Shown in pieces: positions 8,542 through 16,233 of a stretch of DNA of 17,720 nt (its first letter is position 1; every line of letters starts with the position of its first letter). Origin of the DNA: Treponema sp. (GTDB taxonomy: Bacteria; Spirochaetota; Spirochaetia; Treponematales; Breznakiellaceae); NCBI GenBank assembly GCA_031275035.1, contig JAISPH010000034.1, forward strand, positions 1 through 17,720, read 5' to 3'. Below the pieces are notes generated by a model. It saw nothing but the letters and a program-made list of their open reading frames with translations, was not told where the DNA came from and searched no databases. The translations under genes were made by a program, and so were the position numbers.

Positions 8542-9225
8542 TTACTGCTCCTCAACAGCTTTTATGTCGAAATTGGTTATGTATAAACCCAACGGGTTTT
8601 CTTTGCTCGGTTCGTATTGGTCAAGATTGATGAGGGCGCTCCAGCGGATGCGTTTTCCCTCGTAGCCGCTCCTGAGTTTTTCAATAGTGGTAAAATACAC
8701 GATGTAGGTTTTGTCCGTTTGTTTGAGGGGCGGCTCAATGGCAACGGATCGGGTTTTGCTGCCGAATTCCGCGAAGGGGTTATTCGAGCGGAAGAAGTGA
8801 TCGATCTGCCTGACCGCGCCGCCCTGGACGATGGATTGGGCCTCGGCGATATATGCTTGCTGCGCTTCTTTATCGGCTACCCACTGGTGCATTTTAGTAA
8901 TAAGCCGCTTAACCTGGTATTCTTTGGCAATATCGGGCACAGCCGTTTTCCCGTAGCTTGATTTGTCAATCTTCCCTACATATGTGGCTTCACCTTCGGG
9001 GTTTACCGTTACCACCACCGGGACGGTCCCCGGCAGGGTTACGGCGTAGATAAGTATCCCCAGGGCCATGAAGAATGAGCTTAACGAAACGAGGGCGATA
9101 ATCTGCCACATCCGGGCGTTCTTTTGGGCCAGGCCGTCGATGGTGTCGGCCCGCTCAAGGTTGTGATCATCCTGGGTAAAGGCGGTTCCGTTCGTGCCTT
9201 CCGGGGCGTAAAAGGATTGGGGCAT
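8542..9225 (-). CDS. trbF: TrbF / VirB8-like inner-membrane assembly protein
   Basis: The product has 227 residues. A hydrophilic cytoplasmic tail (1-38) is followed by one membrane helix at about 41-63 and a periplasmic VirB8-type domain at about 65-220. That domain includes an Ala/Gln-rich helix (KEAQQAYIAEAQSIVQG) and ends in NPLGLYITNFD, the motif that closes TrbF proteins. VirB8 family members nucleate assembly between the inner-membrane channel and the core complex. The ATG at 9225 follows AAGGAG. The gene's TAA is followed after 1 nt by the trbG ATG, so the two are coupled. It is the first gene after the inserted 9.2-10.6 kb cassette and seems to have its own promoter upstream. Confidence 0.94.
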   Translation of the reverse strand: MPQSFYAPEGTNGTAFTQDDHNLERADTIDGLAQKNARMWQIIALVSLSSFFMALGILIYAVTLPGTVPVVVTVNPEGEATYVGKIDKSSYGKTAVPDIAKEYQVKRLITKMHQWVADKEAQQAYIAEAQSIVQGGAVRQIDHFFRSNNPFAEFGSKTRSVAIEPPLKQTDKTYIVYFTTIEKLRSGYEGKRIRWSALINLDQYEPSKENPLGLYITNFDIKAVEEQ

Positions 9226-9268
9226 ATGCTACTCCTTACGCCAAGCTAACCGGGATCAACGGGAGTGT

Positions 9269-9296
9269 TAATTATGAAATTGGTACATATTGACAA
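9269..9296 (-). promoter_or_regulatory. probable promoter for trbF (divergent)
   Basis: On the minus strand TTGTCA (9296-9291) and TAATTA (9274-9269) are separated by 16 bp, facing trbF with a leader of about 35-40 nt to the ATG. The -35 is a good match and the -10 is fair. A promoter is expected here because the plus-strand gene and its terminator lie between trbF and the upstream operon. The call rests on the match only. Confidence 0.45.
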
Positions 9297-9324
9297 AATT
9301 ACCCAGGGAAAAGGGCGGCGGGTA

Positions 9325-9353
9325 TTGTCGTATGTGGTAAAAGCGTGTATATT
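9325..9353 (+). promoter_or_regulatory. sigma70-type promoter of the plus-strand DUF4177-like gene
   Basis: TTGTCG (9325-9330), a 17-bp spacer and TATATT (9348-9353) give a near-consensus promoter. Transcription would start near 9360, just ahead of the AAAGGAAAC ribosome binding site at 9361-9369 and the ATG at 9374. It fires away from the trb operon. Confidence 0.6.
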
Positions 9354-9373
9354 GCTGTACAAAGGAAACGTAT

Positions 9374-9613
9374 ATGAAATACTTTGAATACTTGGTCCAT
9401 TCGCACGATTCTATCCGGGAAATACGGCAAAATAACCAGGGGCGGCGTGTTGAATATGGTGGATTAGATGAATTAGGCAGGCAGGGCTGGGAACTGGTAA
9501 CCGCCCAGCCGGGCGGGAAATGGATTTTTAAACGGGAAGTGGCGGAGGGGCCAAAACTTGAACAAGGCGGATTTGCAAAACCGGCCCCCGCCGATTATGA
9601 CCGGGGCCGGTAA
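9374..9613 (+). CDS. small DUF4177-like protein, plus strand
   Basis: This 79-residue soluble protein is the only convincing plus-strand gene. Residues 31-42 read LDELGRQGWELV and 49-55 KWIFKRE. A leucine/glycine turn, the GWELV core and a late Phe-Lys-Arg strand are the hallmarks of the small DUF4177 fold, whose members have no well-established function. The N-terminal strand MKYFEYLVHS also fits; residues 56-79 look like a disordered tail. Start choice is supported by AAAGG 8-10 nt upstream and a promoter immediately before it. A hairpin terminator follows 10 nt after the stop, so it is a self-contained unit. It sits convergent to the PP-loop gene and divergent from trbF, which marks it as inserted cargo. 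Confidence 0.8.
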   Translation: MKYFEYLVHSHDSIREIRQNNQGRRVEYGGLDELGRQGWELVTAQPGGKWIFKREVAEGPKLEQGGFAKPAPADYDRGR

Positions 9614-9622
9614 ATCTCGACA

Positions 9623-9660
9623 GGGGGGATTGGAAAGCCCTGTATAATCCCCCGTTTTAT
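9623..9660 (+). terminator. Rho-independent terminator of the DUF4177-like gene
   Basis: GGGGGATT (9624-9631) and AATCCCCC (9646-9653) form a perfect 8-bp stem with a 14-nt loop, followed by G and TTTTATT (9655-9661). The T tract is on the plus-strand side only, so it stops plus-strand transcription. A competing 6-bp stem, ACAGGG (about 9620-9626) with CCCTGT (9638-9643), overlaps it. Confidence 0.75.
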
Positions 9661-9663
9661 TCA

Positions 9664-9677
9664 TACCGAATTCGGTA
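9664..9677. repeat. perfect 14-bp palindrome TACCGAATTCGGTA
   Basis: The two 7-bp halves are exact reverse complements with no spacer. It lies 3 nt beyond the stop codon of the PP-loop gene and just past the plus-strand terminator. No T run follows on the minus strand, so it is not an intrinsic terminator for that gene. It could be a protein-binding site or a transcript-end hairpin. Confidence 0.7.
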
Positions 9678-9680
9678 CAA

Positions 9681-10550
9681 TTAATCATGTTTTCCGCCCT
9701 TCATTCCACTGCAAAAATCAACCCACCACTGATAATAGGCATCGGCATCTTTTTTTATTCCCTCCCTGCTTTTTGCTCGGGTCTCAAGAAATTTCCTGGC
9801 CGCCTTTTTATATAAAGCGCCATAGCGGGGATTTTCATCAAGGTCTTTTCGATTGGATCTCATCGGACAGCCAATACAACCCACCCGTTTATACCCCTGA
9901 TCATAGAGGGGATTATAGGGAAGACCCCGCCCCCTTATGTATTCCCAAACCTCATCATCCTTCCAGTCGATTATAGGGTTAAGCATATACTTGTTTTTTC
10001 GCATACAATTTTCGCTCATGCGGCGCGTCGCCTCATTGTCATTATTGGTCATCATTTTATAACCGCCGATTTCATGAATAAAACGGCTGGCTTTTCTCTT
10101 TGTGCTTTCCGCCCACCTGATTCCAAGAATACAATAGGCGTTTCTTCCGGCAACTTCTTTCAACCGCTCGCAGCAGAATCGCATATGCCGCGTGGGAAAT
10201 CCATATTTTTCTATGAGGCTCCACATGGTTACCTGTTTACCTTCCCTGTTTCTTGGTATAATAAACTCAAATGAATATCCCGCCGCTTTAATCCGTTTCT
10301 TTTCAGTCCGCAGGAAATACACGGTTGCCGGATATTCAATACCCGTCCATGATACTTCAAATTTGCATGGTACCCCGGTACGGATCGCCAGGTCGGTAAT
10401 AACGGAACTGTCCTTACCCCCTGATACCATCACGGTATATCCGCCGTATATCCGTTCAGCTATCGGGGCCATTGTTTGTATCCGCGCCATGGCAACAGCG
10501 GTTTTATCATAGATTGTCCCATCCAGCTGCGTTTCTCTGAGCATTTTCAT
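9681..10550 (-). CDS. PAPS-reductase/DndC-type PP-loop ATP pyrophosphatase, probably iron-sulfur
   Basis: The product has 289 residues. SGGKDS at 43-48 is the PP-loop that binds ATP in this superfamily. RWAEST followed by Arg/Lys (145-155), NPIIDWKDDEVWEYIRGRGL (191-210) and GYKRVGCIGCP (219-229) are typical of PAPS-reductase-like proteins. Cys126-Cys127 and Cys225-x-x-Cys228 reproduce the CC...CxxC arrangement that ligates a [4Fe-4S] cluster in APS reductases. The C-terminal tail with the catalytic Cys of true APS/PAPS reductases is absent (it ends SGMKGGKHD), so plain sulfate reduction is unlikely; nucleic-acid or other sulfur/adenylation chemistry as in DndC is possible. ATG 10550 is very close to AAAGGA; the second ATG at 10544 is better spaced. 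The gene starts 22 nt after trbL in the operon direction, and its base composition is visibly more A+T-rich than the trb genes. Confidence 0.85.
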   Translation of the reverse strand: MKMLRETQLDGTIYDKTAVAMARIQTMAPIAERIYGGYTVMVSGGKDSSVITDLAIRTGVPCKFEVSWTGIEYPATVYFLRTEKKRIKAAGYSFEFIIPRNREGKQVTMWSLIEKYGFPTRHMRFCCERLKEVAGRNAYCILGIRWAESTKRKASRFIHEIGGYKMMTNNDNEATRRMSENCMRKNKYMLNPIIDWKDDEVWEYIRGRGLPYNPLYDQGYKRVGCIGCPMRSNRKDLDENPRYGALYKKAARKFLETRAKSREGIKKDADAYYQWWVDFCSGMKGGKHD

Positions 10551-10572
10551 ATCCTTTTTCTTACCGGAAAAG

Positions 10573-12492
10573 CTAATCCCGCTTCAGTCCTTCCACGCCG
10601 GTGGGTTTCTTCGGCTCTTCCGGCGCTTTGGGAGCCTTGTCTTTGGCCCATTCCTCGCCGTATTGGGAACCCATGGACCGCGCCGCCAGTTCCGAATCAC
10701 TGTGCATCCGGGAATTATCTTTAGCCGTATTGGTTATCGAATTACCCCCGCCTACCGATATGCCGCCTTCTTTCTTTTCCTGTCCGGTAAAGAGGGTGGC
10801 GGCGGTGTTCTTTATCCCCGTACCGATAATACTCGACAACGCGCCCATCCCAACGCTGAATTGCTGGCCTTTGGTAAGGGTGCCGCCGGCCGCTTTCTGC
10901 GCCGCCTCAACTGCCGCAGCGGATCCGGAAAACGCCGCGTCTATAGTTTGTCCGGCACGGACACCCGCCTGGACCGCCTTGCCTCCGCCCTTGAGGGCGG
11001 CCCCGCCTGCCGTAGCCGCCCGTTTCGCCATGGCCGCGCTTGCCACGGCGGTCCCGGCGGCATGAAGAAACTCCCCCATCGAAAGCTGTGGCGTTCCGTT
11101 TAAGATGGTTACCGCTATCTGGGGGCCGTTCTGGGTTACCACCCACCCCAATAAACAGGTAAAAATAAAATAGGCGAAAGACAGAAAGGATACTGGCTCA
11201 TTGCTGGACATGATGGACACGCCCATGTAGATAAACGCGCTGTACACCCAAAAGAGGCACAGAACCATGACCAGGATTTTGATGAAGTAGGACGTAAACA
11301 GCGTTACCAGTTTGGCGGTAAAGCTCTTGGTCCCGTCCCACAGGCAGAAAGGGATAAAGATAACCCCCACGGCGGTTACGATAAAATACTCGAAGATACA
11401 CATAATGTATTGGATAACACAAAAGATACTCGCCATAAGGAGGCCGAAAGTCATGAGGACAATGAGGATGAGGGATATGATTTTCTGAAAGGTCTCGTCC
11501 AGCTTCTTTTCGATAAAACCGCTTTTCTCACTCGAATATTCCATACTCCCCTGGCGGGATATGATATCGCTGATGAGGACGGCGGTCTTGATCATGGCTC
11601 CGGGGGAGAGGATGTTGGTCTGTTTCCCCTGCCCGTCGGTCATGAAGGGGTTATAGAGATAGGTTTTAATCTTGCTCCGCCCCTCTCCCGGCTCCCCGTC
11701 AACGGTTTGCTCGGTCATTACTTCTTCCATGGCCTTGAACGTGACCAACGCCTGTTGCAAGTTCTTATCCTCGGCCAGGGCGAGGGCGGCGCCTACGTCA
11801 ATGGAATTCACAAACTCATTCATCTTACCGCTCAGTTCCCGCTGTTCCCGGGACGGAAAGAGCTTGTTCCACCATCCCTTTCCCAGCTTGTCGTAGTCCG
11901 CCTGGGAAAACACCTCGACGCCTTTGTCCTTGAGGAAGGATTCAACCTCATCTTCCTCTATATAGGTTATCTGGGCCAGAATCTTGATGCTTTCGGTATT
12001 GAGGGCTCCCCCGTCCTTCCCTTCCCGGAGGATCGCGTAGAGGGTTTCCTGAGCCGCCTCGATCTTGGCCTCGCAGTCTTCCCGGAGGGCGTAAAAAGCG
12101 GCGTTGACCTTATTGTATCCTCCGCCGGCGTGCATACCGATATTGACGGCGGTGTCAATGACTTCATTGATAATCAGGGGATAGGCGTTGATGAGAAACA
12201 CAAACAAAGTAAACTTGGCGATAATATCAACACACGCTTTTCGTACTTCCTGGGTTCCCATCCACAGGCGGAAGGCGTTCCAGAGGATGCACACAATACC
12301 CAGTAGCGTAGAAAGCCGCATGGCTATTCCATAGAAATCGCCGATGCTTTTTTGAAAATACGCGATGCCGTCGATGAGCGGCGTATCAAGCTGTTTAAAG
12401 CTGCCCTGCGCCAGGTTTGACAGGCTGAAACTGAAAACCGGCGTTCCGCACAGGGCTATGAGGATCGCTAAAATAACATACCGCTTTTTCAC
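10573..12492 (-). CDS. trbL: TrbL / VirB6-like polytopic inner-membrane channel protein
   Basis: The product has 639 residues from a GTG start 9 nt after the trbJ stop, behind a G-rich GGGGCGGG. It has an N-terminal hydrophobic leader (1-21), helices near 55-73 and 88-108, and a long hydrophilic, periplasm-like region (about 115-330). A cluster of helices follows at about 337-358, 363-383, 402-425 and 437-457, then the conserved turn NGTPQLSMGEF (465-475). The tail is Ala/Gly-rich (475-560) and then charged and Pro-rich (560-639). This layout, with helices first and a hydrophilic tail after the GTP-like turn, is that of TrbL. VirB6-type proteins form part of the inner-membrane passage for DNA. 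Its C-terminal end is where the inserted cassette begins. Confidence 0.93.
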   Translation of the reverse strand: MKKRYVILAILIALCGTPVFSFSLSNLAQGSFKQLDTPLIDGIAYFQKSIGDFYGIAMRLSTLLGIVCILWNAFRLWMGTQEVRKACVDIIAKFTLFVFLINAYPLIINEVIDTAVNIGMHAGGGYNKVNAAFYALREDCEAKIEAAQETLYAILREGKDGGALNTESIKILAQITYIEEDEVESFLKDKGVEVFSQADYDKLGKGWWNKLFPSREQRELSGKMNEFVNSIDVGAALALAEDKNLQQALVTFKAMEEVMTEQTVDGEPGEGRSKIKTYLYNPFMTDGQGKQTNILSPGAMIKTAVLISDIISRQGSMEYSSEKSGFIEKKLDETFQKIISLILIVLMTFGLLMASIFCVIQYIMCIFEYFIVTAVGVIFIPFCLWDGTKSFTAKLVTLFTSYFIKILVMVLCLFWVYSAFIYMGVSIMSSNEPVSFLSFAYFIFTCLLGWVVTQNGPQIAVTILNGTPQLSMGEFLHAAGTAVASAAMAKRAATAGGAALKGGGKAVQAGVRAGQTIDAAFSGSAAAVEAAQKAAGGTLTKGQQFSVGMGALSSIIGTGIKNTAATLFTGQEKKEGGISVGGGNSITNTAKDNSRMHSDSELAARSMGSQYGEEWAKDKAPKAPEEPKKPTGVEGLKRD

Positions 12493-12501
12493 GCCCGCCC
12501 C

Positions 12502-13455
12502 TTAAAAGCCCGCAGGGACGCCGGCACGTTTTATCCGCTCATTTTGTCTGAATAACTCGCGTTCTTCCCGCAAATCCTCATCGGTCTCCCGTTTGATCCG
12601 TTCGCTCATTTCTTCATGAGCCATAAACCCTGCGACCCTCCCCAGGCCCGCTTCAAGCCGGGTAATGCCGGTGGCTGCCTGCAAGATGGCGGTGGTAGTC
12701 GCCTGCTGTTGGGCAACCATGGATTCCCCCGCCGCCTGCGTCATGGTGTCTATGGCCTTGGCGTTTTCTCCGGCCTGGGTCAGAAGGGCAACAACATTCT
12801 CATTAGTGCCGGTGGTCAGCATGTCTTTGATGAGGGTATTCGTCTGTTCCTCTACCAGGTGTATCTTGGCGTAGTTCCGGGGGGACAGGCCCGTCCGCCG
12901 CATGATCGCCTCCTTCTGTTTGTATGTGAGTTTCCCCGCATAACCGGCCACCAGGTCATCGGCGGTTTCCGATACATAGTCGGCGACGTTCTTGGGGAGA
13001 TCAAAAATGGTTGTTTCATCACTCCCCGCACCGAACCCAAAGAGGCCGCCGAAAGTATACCGTTTCCCCCCGAAGGAAACGGTTTTCTTGGTCAGGGTAT
13101 CCTGCACGTTGTTGATAAGGTTCATGTTGGCGTTCACCAGTTTGGTCACGTCTTTAATCTGATGGCGCAGGCTGAGAATCCCGTTCAGGGAGGTAATATC
13201 CATATCGCCGATGGTTTCCCCCACCTTGTCCCAATCCATGTTCTTTACCATTTCTATCTGTTTCTGAAGCTGTTGGTAGGTATTCTGTACCTGCTCTATG
13301 GCCGCGGTGATCTGGTCATAGGTGGCGTACAAGGTGTTGATGGCTTGCATCAAATTGGCGACGTCGATGACCGGATACCCCTGGGCAAAAAGCGCCCCGG
13401 GAAAAACCGCCATAAAAATAACCAGAATAAAAATGATTTTCCCTTTCTTGTGCAT
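12502..13455 (-). CDS. trbJ: TrbJ / VirB5-like periplasmic pilus-associated protein
   Basis: The product has 317 residues. Residues 1-24 form a Sec signal peptide (MHKKGKIIFILVIF, then FPGALFA) with likely cleavage before Gln25. The mature N-terminus VIDVANLMQAINTLYATYDQ and the following Gln/Ile-rich helix (about 40-70) are characteristic of TrbJ. The C-terminal half (about 205-300) is again helical and Gln/Ala/Glu-rich, as in VirB5 proteins. These proteins act in the periplasm and at the pilus tip. The ATG has AGGAGG 6 nt upstream, and the gene begins 12 nt after trbE and ends 9 nt before trbL, all consistent with one transcript. Confidence 0.93.
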   Translation of the reverse strand: MHKKGKIIFILVIFMAVFPGALFAQGYPVIDVANLMQAINTLYATYDQITAAIEQVQNTYQQLQKQIEMVKNMDWDKVGETIGDMDITSLNGILSLRHQIKDVTKLVNANMNLINNVQDTLTKKTVSFGGKRYTFGGLFGFGAGSDETTIFDLPKNVADYVSETADDLVAGYAGKLTYKQKEAIMRRTGLSPRNYAKIHLVEEQTNTLIKDMLTTGTNENVVALLTQAGENAKAIDTMTQAAGESMVAQQQATTTAILQAATGITRLEAGLGRVAGFMAHEEMSERIKRETDEDLREERELFRQNERIKRAGVPAGF

Positions 13456-13467
13456 AGGTTCCTCCTG

Positions 13468-15975
13468 TTAGAGATAGTGTTGATACCCCTGTACCCCTTT
13501 ACGCTTGAGGATTTCCAGGGCAAGGGGCTTCCGGCTGTTTTTTCCGTGTTCTTTTTCAAGTTCATCGAGTAATGTGTGATCGGGGGAGAGGAGCGCCAAT
13601 TGGAATTCGTCAAGACCAAGCTCAAACAGGCGGCTTCCCCGGGGGGATTTGTAGAAATAGTCCCGCTTCATCCGGGCACGGGAGAGAGCGGCGATCTCAT
13701 GGTCCTCAAGCCCGAAAAAACGATAGTATTCGGCCACTATCGCCGATTGGGCGTTGGGGTCGGCAAGGTATATCTTGGTGAGGCACTGGCTGACAATGGT
13801 GGTACGCAGTTTTGAGTTGGCCGCCTTGCTCACCTCCTGGGTGGCGAATACACAGAACACCCGCTTCTTCCGCAGGGTCACCAGCCATTCCTCTATCTTT
13901 TTTGCAAAGTAGTCGTTGTCCAGGAATACCCACGCCTCATCCAGCACCAGCAGGGTCGGGTCCCCGGTGGGGTCGCCGTTGGGTTTGGTGTACATCTTTT
14001 CAATAAAGCGGAACAGGAACATCAGGGCCGGCGTTACCGCCGCCGCCCCCATCTTCATCAGAGTCCCCATTTCAATCATCACCCATTTGGAGAGGGCAAG
14101 GCGGGTGTCTTCGGCGTCGAAAATACGTCCGTATTCCCCATTGATGGTGTAGGGCTGTATGCCAATACGGATTTCGTTTAAGCCGGTCTTGGGGCTGGTG
14201 TAGTTGACGTATTGCTGGAAGGTCGAGAGGGTCCGCCGCTCGGGGGCTTTGTCGCTCCGTATCTGTTTCAAAGCTGTTGCTATGGCCTCGCTCATAGTGG
14301 CGTCGGTGGCGATACCCTGCATCTCAAGCAGCAATCGGATAAACTCCGCCGCCCAGGACAGATCCATTTCAGTCTCTAAATCCCGCAGGGGCTGGAAGGC
14401 CACATCCTCCCCTCCCGGCTCCGTATACACGCCGCCTGCGGCCATTGTGATACTTCGGGCCGATTTGTCCTTATCCAGGATTATCACATTGGCGTTCCGG
14501 TACTTCAGGAACTGGCTTTCGATAAGGCAGAGGAACGTTGACTTTCCCGCCCCGGCAGGGCCGAACACAAAGGTGTGCCCCATGTCCCCCACATTGAGGT
14601 TGAGGAAAAAAGCGATTTTGCTTGAGGTGGAACAGATGAGGAGGGGCGAGGCGCAGTTAAAACATTCTTTCGTCCAATCGTTATACGCCATGCCTGACCA
14701 GATGGACGACAGGGGGATGACATGGGATAGGTTCCCCGATGAGATGACCGGGCGGCGCACATTGGCGTAGGCGTTTCCCGGCTGCATACTGAGGAAGGCG
14801 TTAAAGGCGTTTGCGGTCTCCACCTTGGCGTTAAAACCGCAGGAGTTCACGAGGCCCACAATATACCGCGCCTTCTCTATAGCCACCTGGTAGTCGGCGT
14901 CCCATACCATGATGTTTGCGGTATAGTAGCCGAAGGAATACTGGTCCGTGGCAAGTTCCACCTTGGCGGCGTTGGTGTCCTTTTCAAAGGCTAAGGCGGC
15001 GGGGTCTTCCCGGCCTGATTCAAAATTCCCCACCGATTCGGCAAAGGCCGTTCCCCAGGACTTCCGGGAACCGTAAAACCGTTTCTGGTATTTCTCAATG
15101 TCCTTGCTTGCTTCCTGCTTACCCCGCGAAATCCAGCGGATTGACCAGCGGTATTCAATGTGGGAACCGTTCAGGGCGGAAAGCATGGCGGGGTAGGTTT
15201 CCATGGGGAAATCCCGGACGGCCACAATGGGAATATAGGCGTCCCCCAGCTTCAGGGTCGTCCCGATGTCCAGGCTGTCGTCGGTGATAAAGTGGTCAAA
15301 GAGCATGGGGCGCCGGGGAGTTTTAAGCGGATGGAAATTACCGCTTACCGACGTATGAATATAGGAGGCGCACTCGTCGTTATTCAGCGGGGTGATATAG
15401 ATACGGCCCACCAGAGGGGAGACGCAGGCATCGCTCTCATCCCGGAATTCCTGTATTTCCTTCCGGCACACCTCAAGGTTGAAATACCCCTCCTGTTCCG
15501 CGGCGGCTTCATGTTTCTTGTAAAGCAGGCTGTTTGTCTTCGCGTAGATGTCGCTCCGCAGCTGATGGGTTAAAGTGAGATAATAACGGTTTACAAAATG
15601 GGTTTCTTCCCCGGTAAAGAGTTCCTGCCGCCGCCGGTCGATGAGATACCCGGCGATGTTGTCCCATTTCGATCCGGGGTATTCCCTCGTAATTCCCCGC
15701 TGGGCTTCAAACTGGGCGCACCAGCCGTTGCCTAACCGCTTTATCGCCTCATTGAAAAAGAAGGAAACGGCGTTGATGCTCTCCACCGAGGCGGAGCCGA
15801 GGTCCGGGCAGACAAACGAATAGGTCCGCATGAGGGCGCCGCCTTTAAGGAGTACGATACCTTCCTGATATTTTCCAACGAAGAAAGCCCAGGGGCAGAA
15901 TGAGGACAGCCGGTTGTGTTTTTCTTTGTACGAAGCAAGATGGAAGGCGTTAAGAAACGAAACAAAAAAACTCAT
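13468..15975 (-). CDS. trbE: TrbE / VirB4-family conjugation ATPase
   Basis: The product has 835 residues, a normal TrbE length. The N-terminal CagE/TrbE/VirB domain covers about 1-430. The ATPase core has Walker A GPAGAGKST at 472-480, Walker B LLVLDE at 675-680 (Asp679, Glu680), and the ATQE motif at 711-714. The run EYRWSIRWISR (274-284) also fits the family. VirB4 ATPases sit at the cytoplasmic base of the channel and drive pilus assembly and substrate transfer. The ATG at 15975 lies 3 nt after the trbD stop, and its ribosome binding site GGAGGG is inside the last codons of trbD, so translation is coupled. All catalytic residues I checked are present, so the machine looks functional at this point. 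Confidence 0.97.
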   Translation of the reverse strand: MSFFVSFLNAFHLASYKEKHNRLSSFCPWAFFVGKYQEGIVLLKGGALMRTYSFVCPDLGSASVESINAVSFFFNEAIKRLGNGWCAQFEAQRGITREYPGSKWDNIAGYLIDRRRQELFTGEETHFVNRYYLTLTHQLRSDIYAKTNSLLYKKHEAAAEQEGYFNLEVCRKEIQEFRDESDACVSPLVGRIYITPLNNDECASYIHTSVSGNFHPLKTPRRPMLFDHFITDDSLDIGTTLKLGDAYIPIVAVRDFPMETYPAMLSALNGSHIEYRWSIRWISRGKQEASKDIEKYQKRFYGSRKSWGTAFAESVGNFESGREDPAALAFEKDTNAAKVELATDQYSFGYYTANIMVWDADYQVAIEKARYIVGLVNSCGFNAKVETANAFNAFLSMQPGNAYANVRRPVISSGNLSHVIPLSSIWSGMAYNDWTKECFNCASPLLICSTSSKIAFFLNLNVGDMGHTFVFGPAGAGKSTFLCLIESQFLKYRNANVIILDKDKSARSITMAAGGVYTEPGGEDVAFQPLRDLETEMDLSWAAEFIRLLLEMQGIATDATMSEAIATALKQIRSDKAPERRTLSTFQQYVNYTSPKTGLNEIRIGIQPYTINGEYGRIFDAEDTRLALSKWVMIEMGTLMKMGAAAVTPALMFLFRFIEKMYTKPNGDPTGDPTLLVLDEAWVFLDNDYFAKKIEEWLVTLRKKRVFCVFATQEVSKAANSKLRTTIVSQCLTKIYLADPNAQSAIVAEYYRFFGLEDHEIAALSRARMKRDYFYKSPRGSRLFELGLDEFQLALLSPDHTLLDELEKEHGKNSRKPLALEILKRKGVQGYQHYL

Positions 15976-15978
15976 GGT

Positions 15979-16233
15979 TCATCCCTCCAGGTAGTCAAGC
16001 TGAAAAAGGCTGTCCAGGGCGATCATGAGGAGGTCCGGGTCTTCTTTTGATAAAAAGTAACAGGGGATATAGAGGATAATCCCGCAGAGGGAAAACACGA
16101 AACCCAGGAGGTACGCCAGAACCATGGTCGTGCATAAAATCAGGGCGATGACCGGCTTGGGGATTCCCAGAAGCAGGTCGGGCTGCTGCAAGCTCTTGTG
16201 GACCGGGAGGGAGAAGTCTTGCAGGGAAGCCAT
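15979..16233 (-). CDS. trbD: TrbD / VirB3-like small inner-membrane protein
   Basis: The product has 84 residues. The opening LPVHKSLQQPDLLLGIPKP is the typical VirB3/TrbD signature, followed by a long hydrophobic hairpin (about 28-60: ALILCTTMVLAYLLGFVFSL and onward) and a short hydrophilic tail with KEDPDLLMIAL, also family-typical. VirB3 proteins partner the VirB4 ATPase in the inner membrane; some systems fuse the two. Here they are separate but adjacent. The start shares one base with the trbC stop (TAATG), a classic coupling overlap. Confidence 0.93.
   Translation of the reverse strand: MASLQDFSLPVHKSLQQPDLLLGIPKPVIALILCTTMVLAYLLGFVFSLCGIILYIPCYFLSKEDPDLLMIALDSLFQLDYLEG

Noticed and set aside
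8541..8555. TTG start giving a five-residue longer TrbG
   Set aside because: It would place MRSSN ahead of a standard signal peptide, and GAGGAG is correctly spaced for the ATG at 8540.
9290..9318. TTGACA as the -35 of the plus-strand gene
   Set aside because: The hexamer is perfect, but at 17 bp downstream there is only GGGCGG; the TTGTCG/TATATT pair at 9325-9353 is better placed.
9473..9688. 71-codon minus-strand frame opposite the DUF4177-like gene
   Set aside because: It runs through the terminator and palindrome and overlaps the PP-loop gene stop, while the plus-strand gene has promoter, ribosome binding site and a recognisable GWELV core.
11410..12306. 298-codon open frame on the plus strand opposite trbL
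   Set aside because: It lies wholly antisense to a well-supported trbL, with no recognisable domain and no ribosome binding site argument; G+C-rich codon use on one strand often leaves such open frames.
12616..13572. 318-codon plus-strand frame opposite trbJ
   Set aside because: Antisense to trbJ, whose signal peptide, family motifs and ribosome binding site are clear; the product looks like random Gly/His/Phe-rich sequence.
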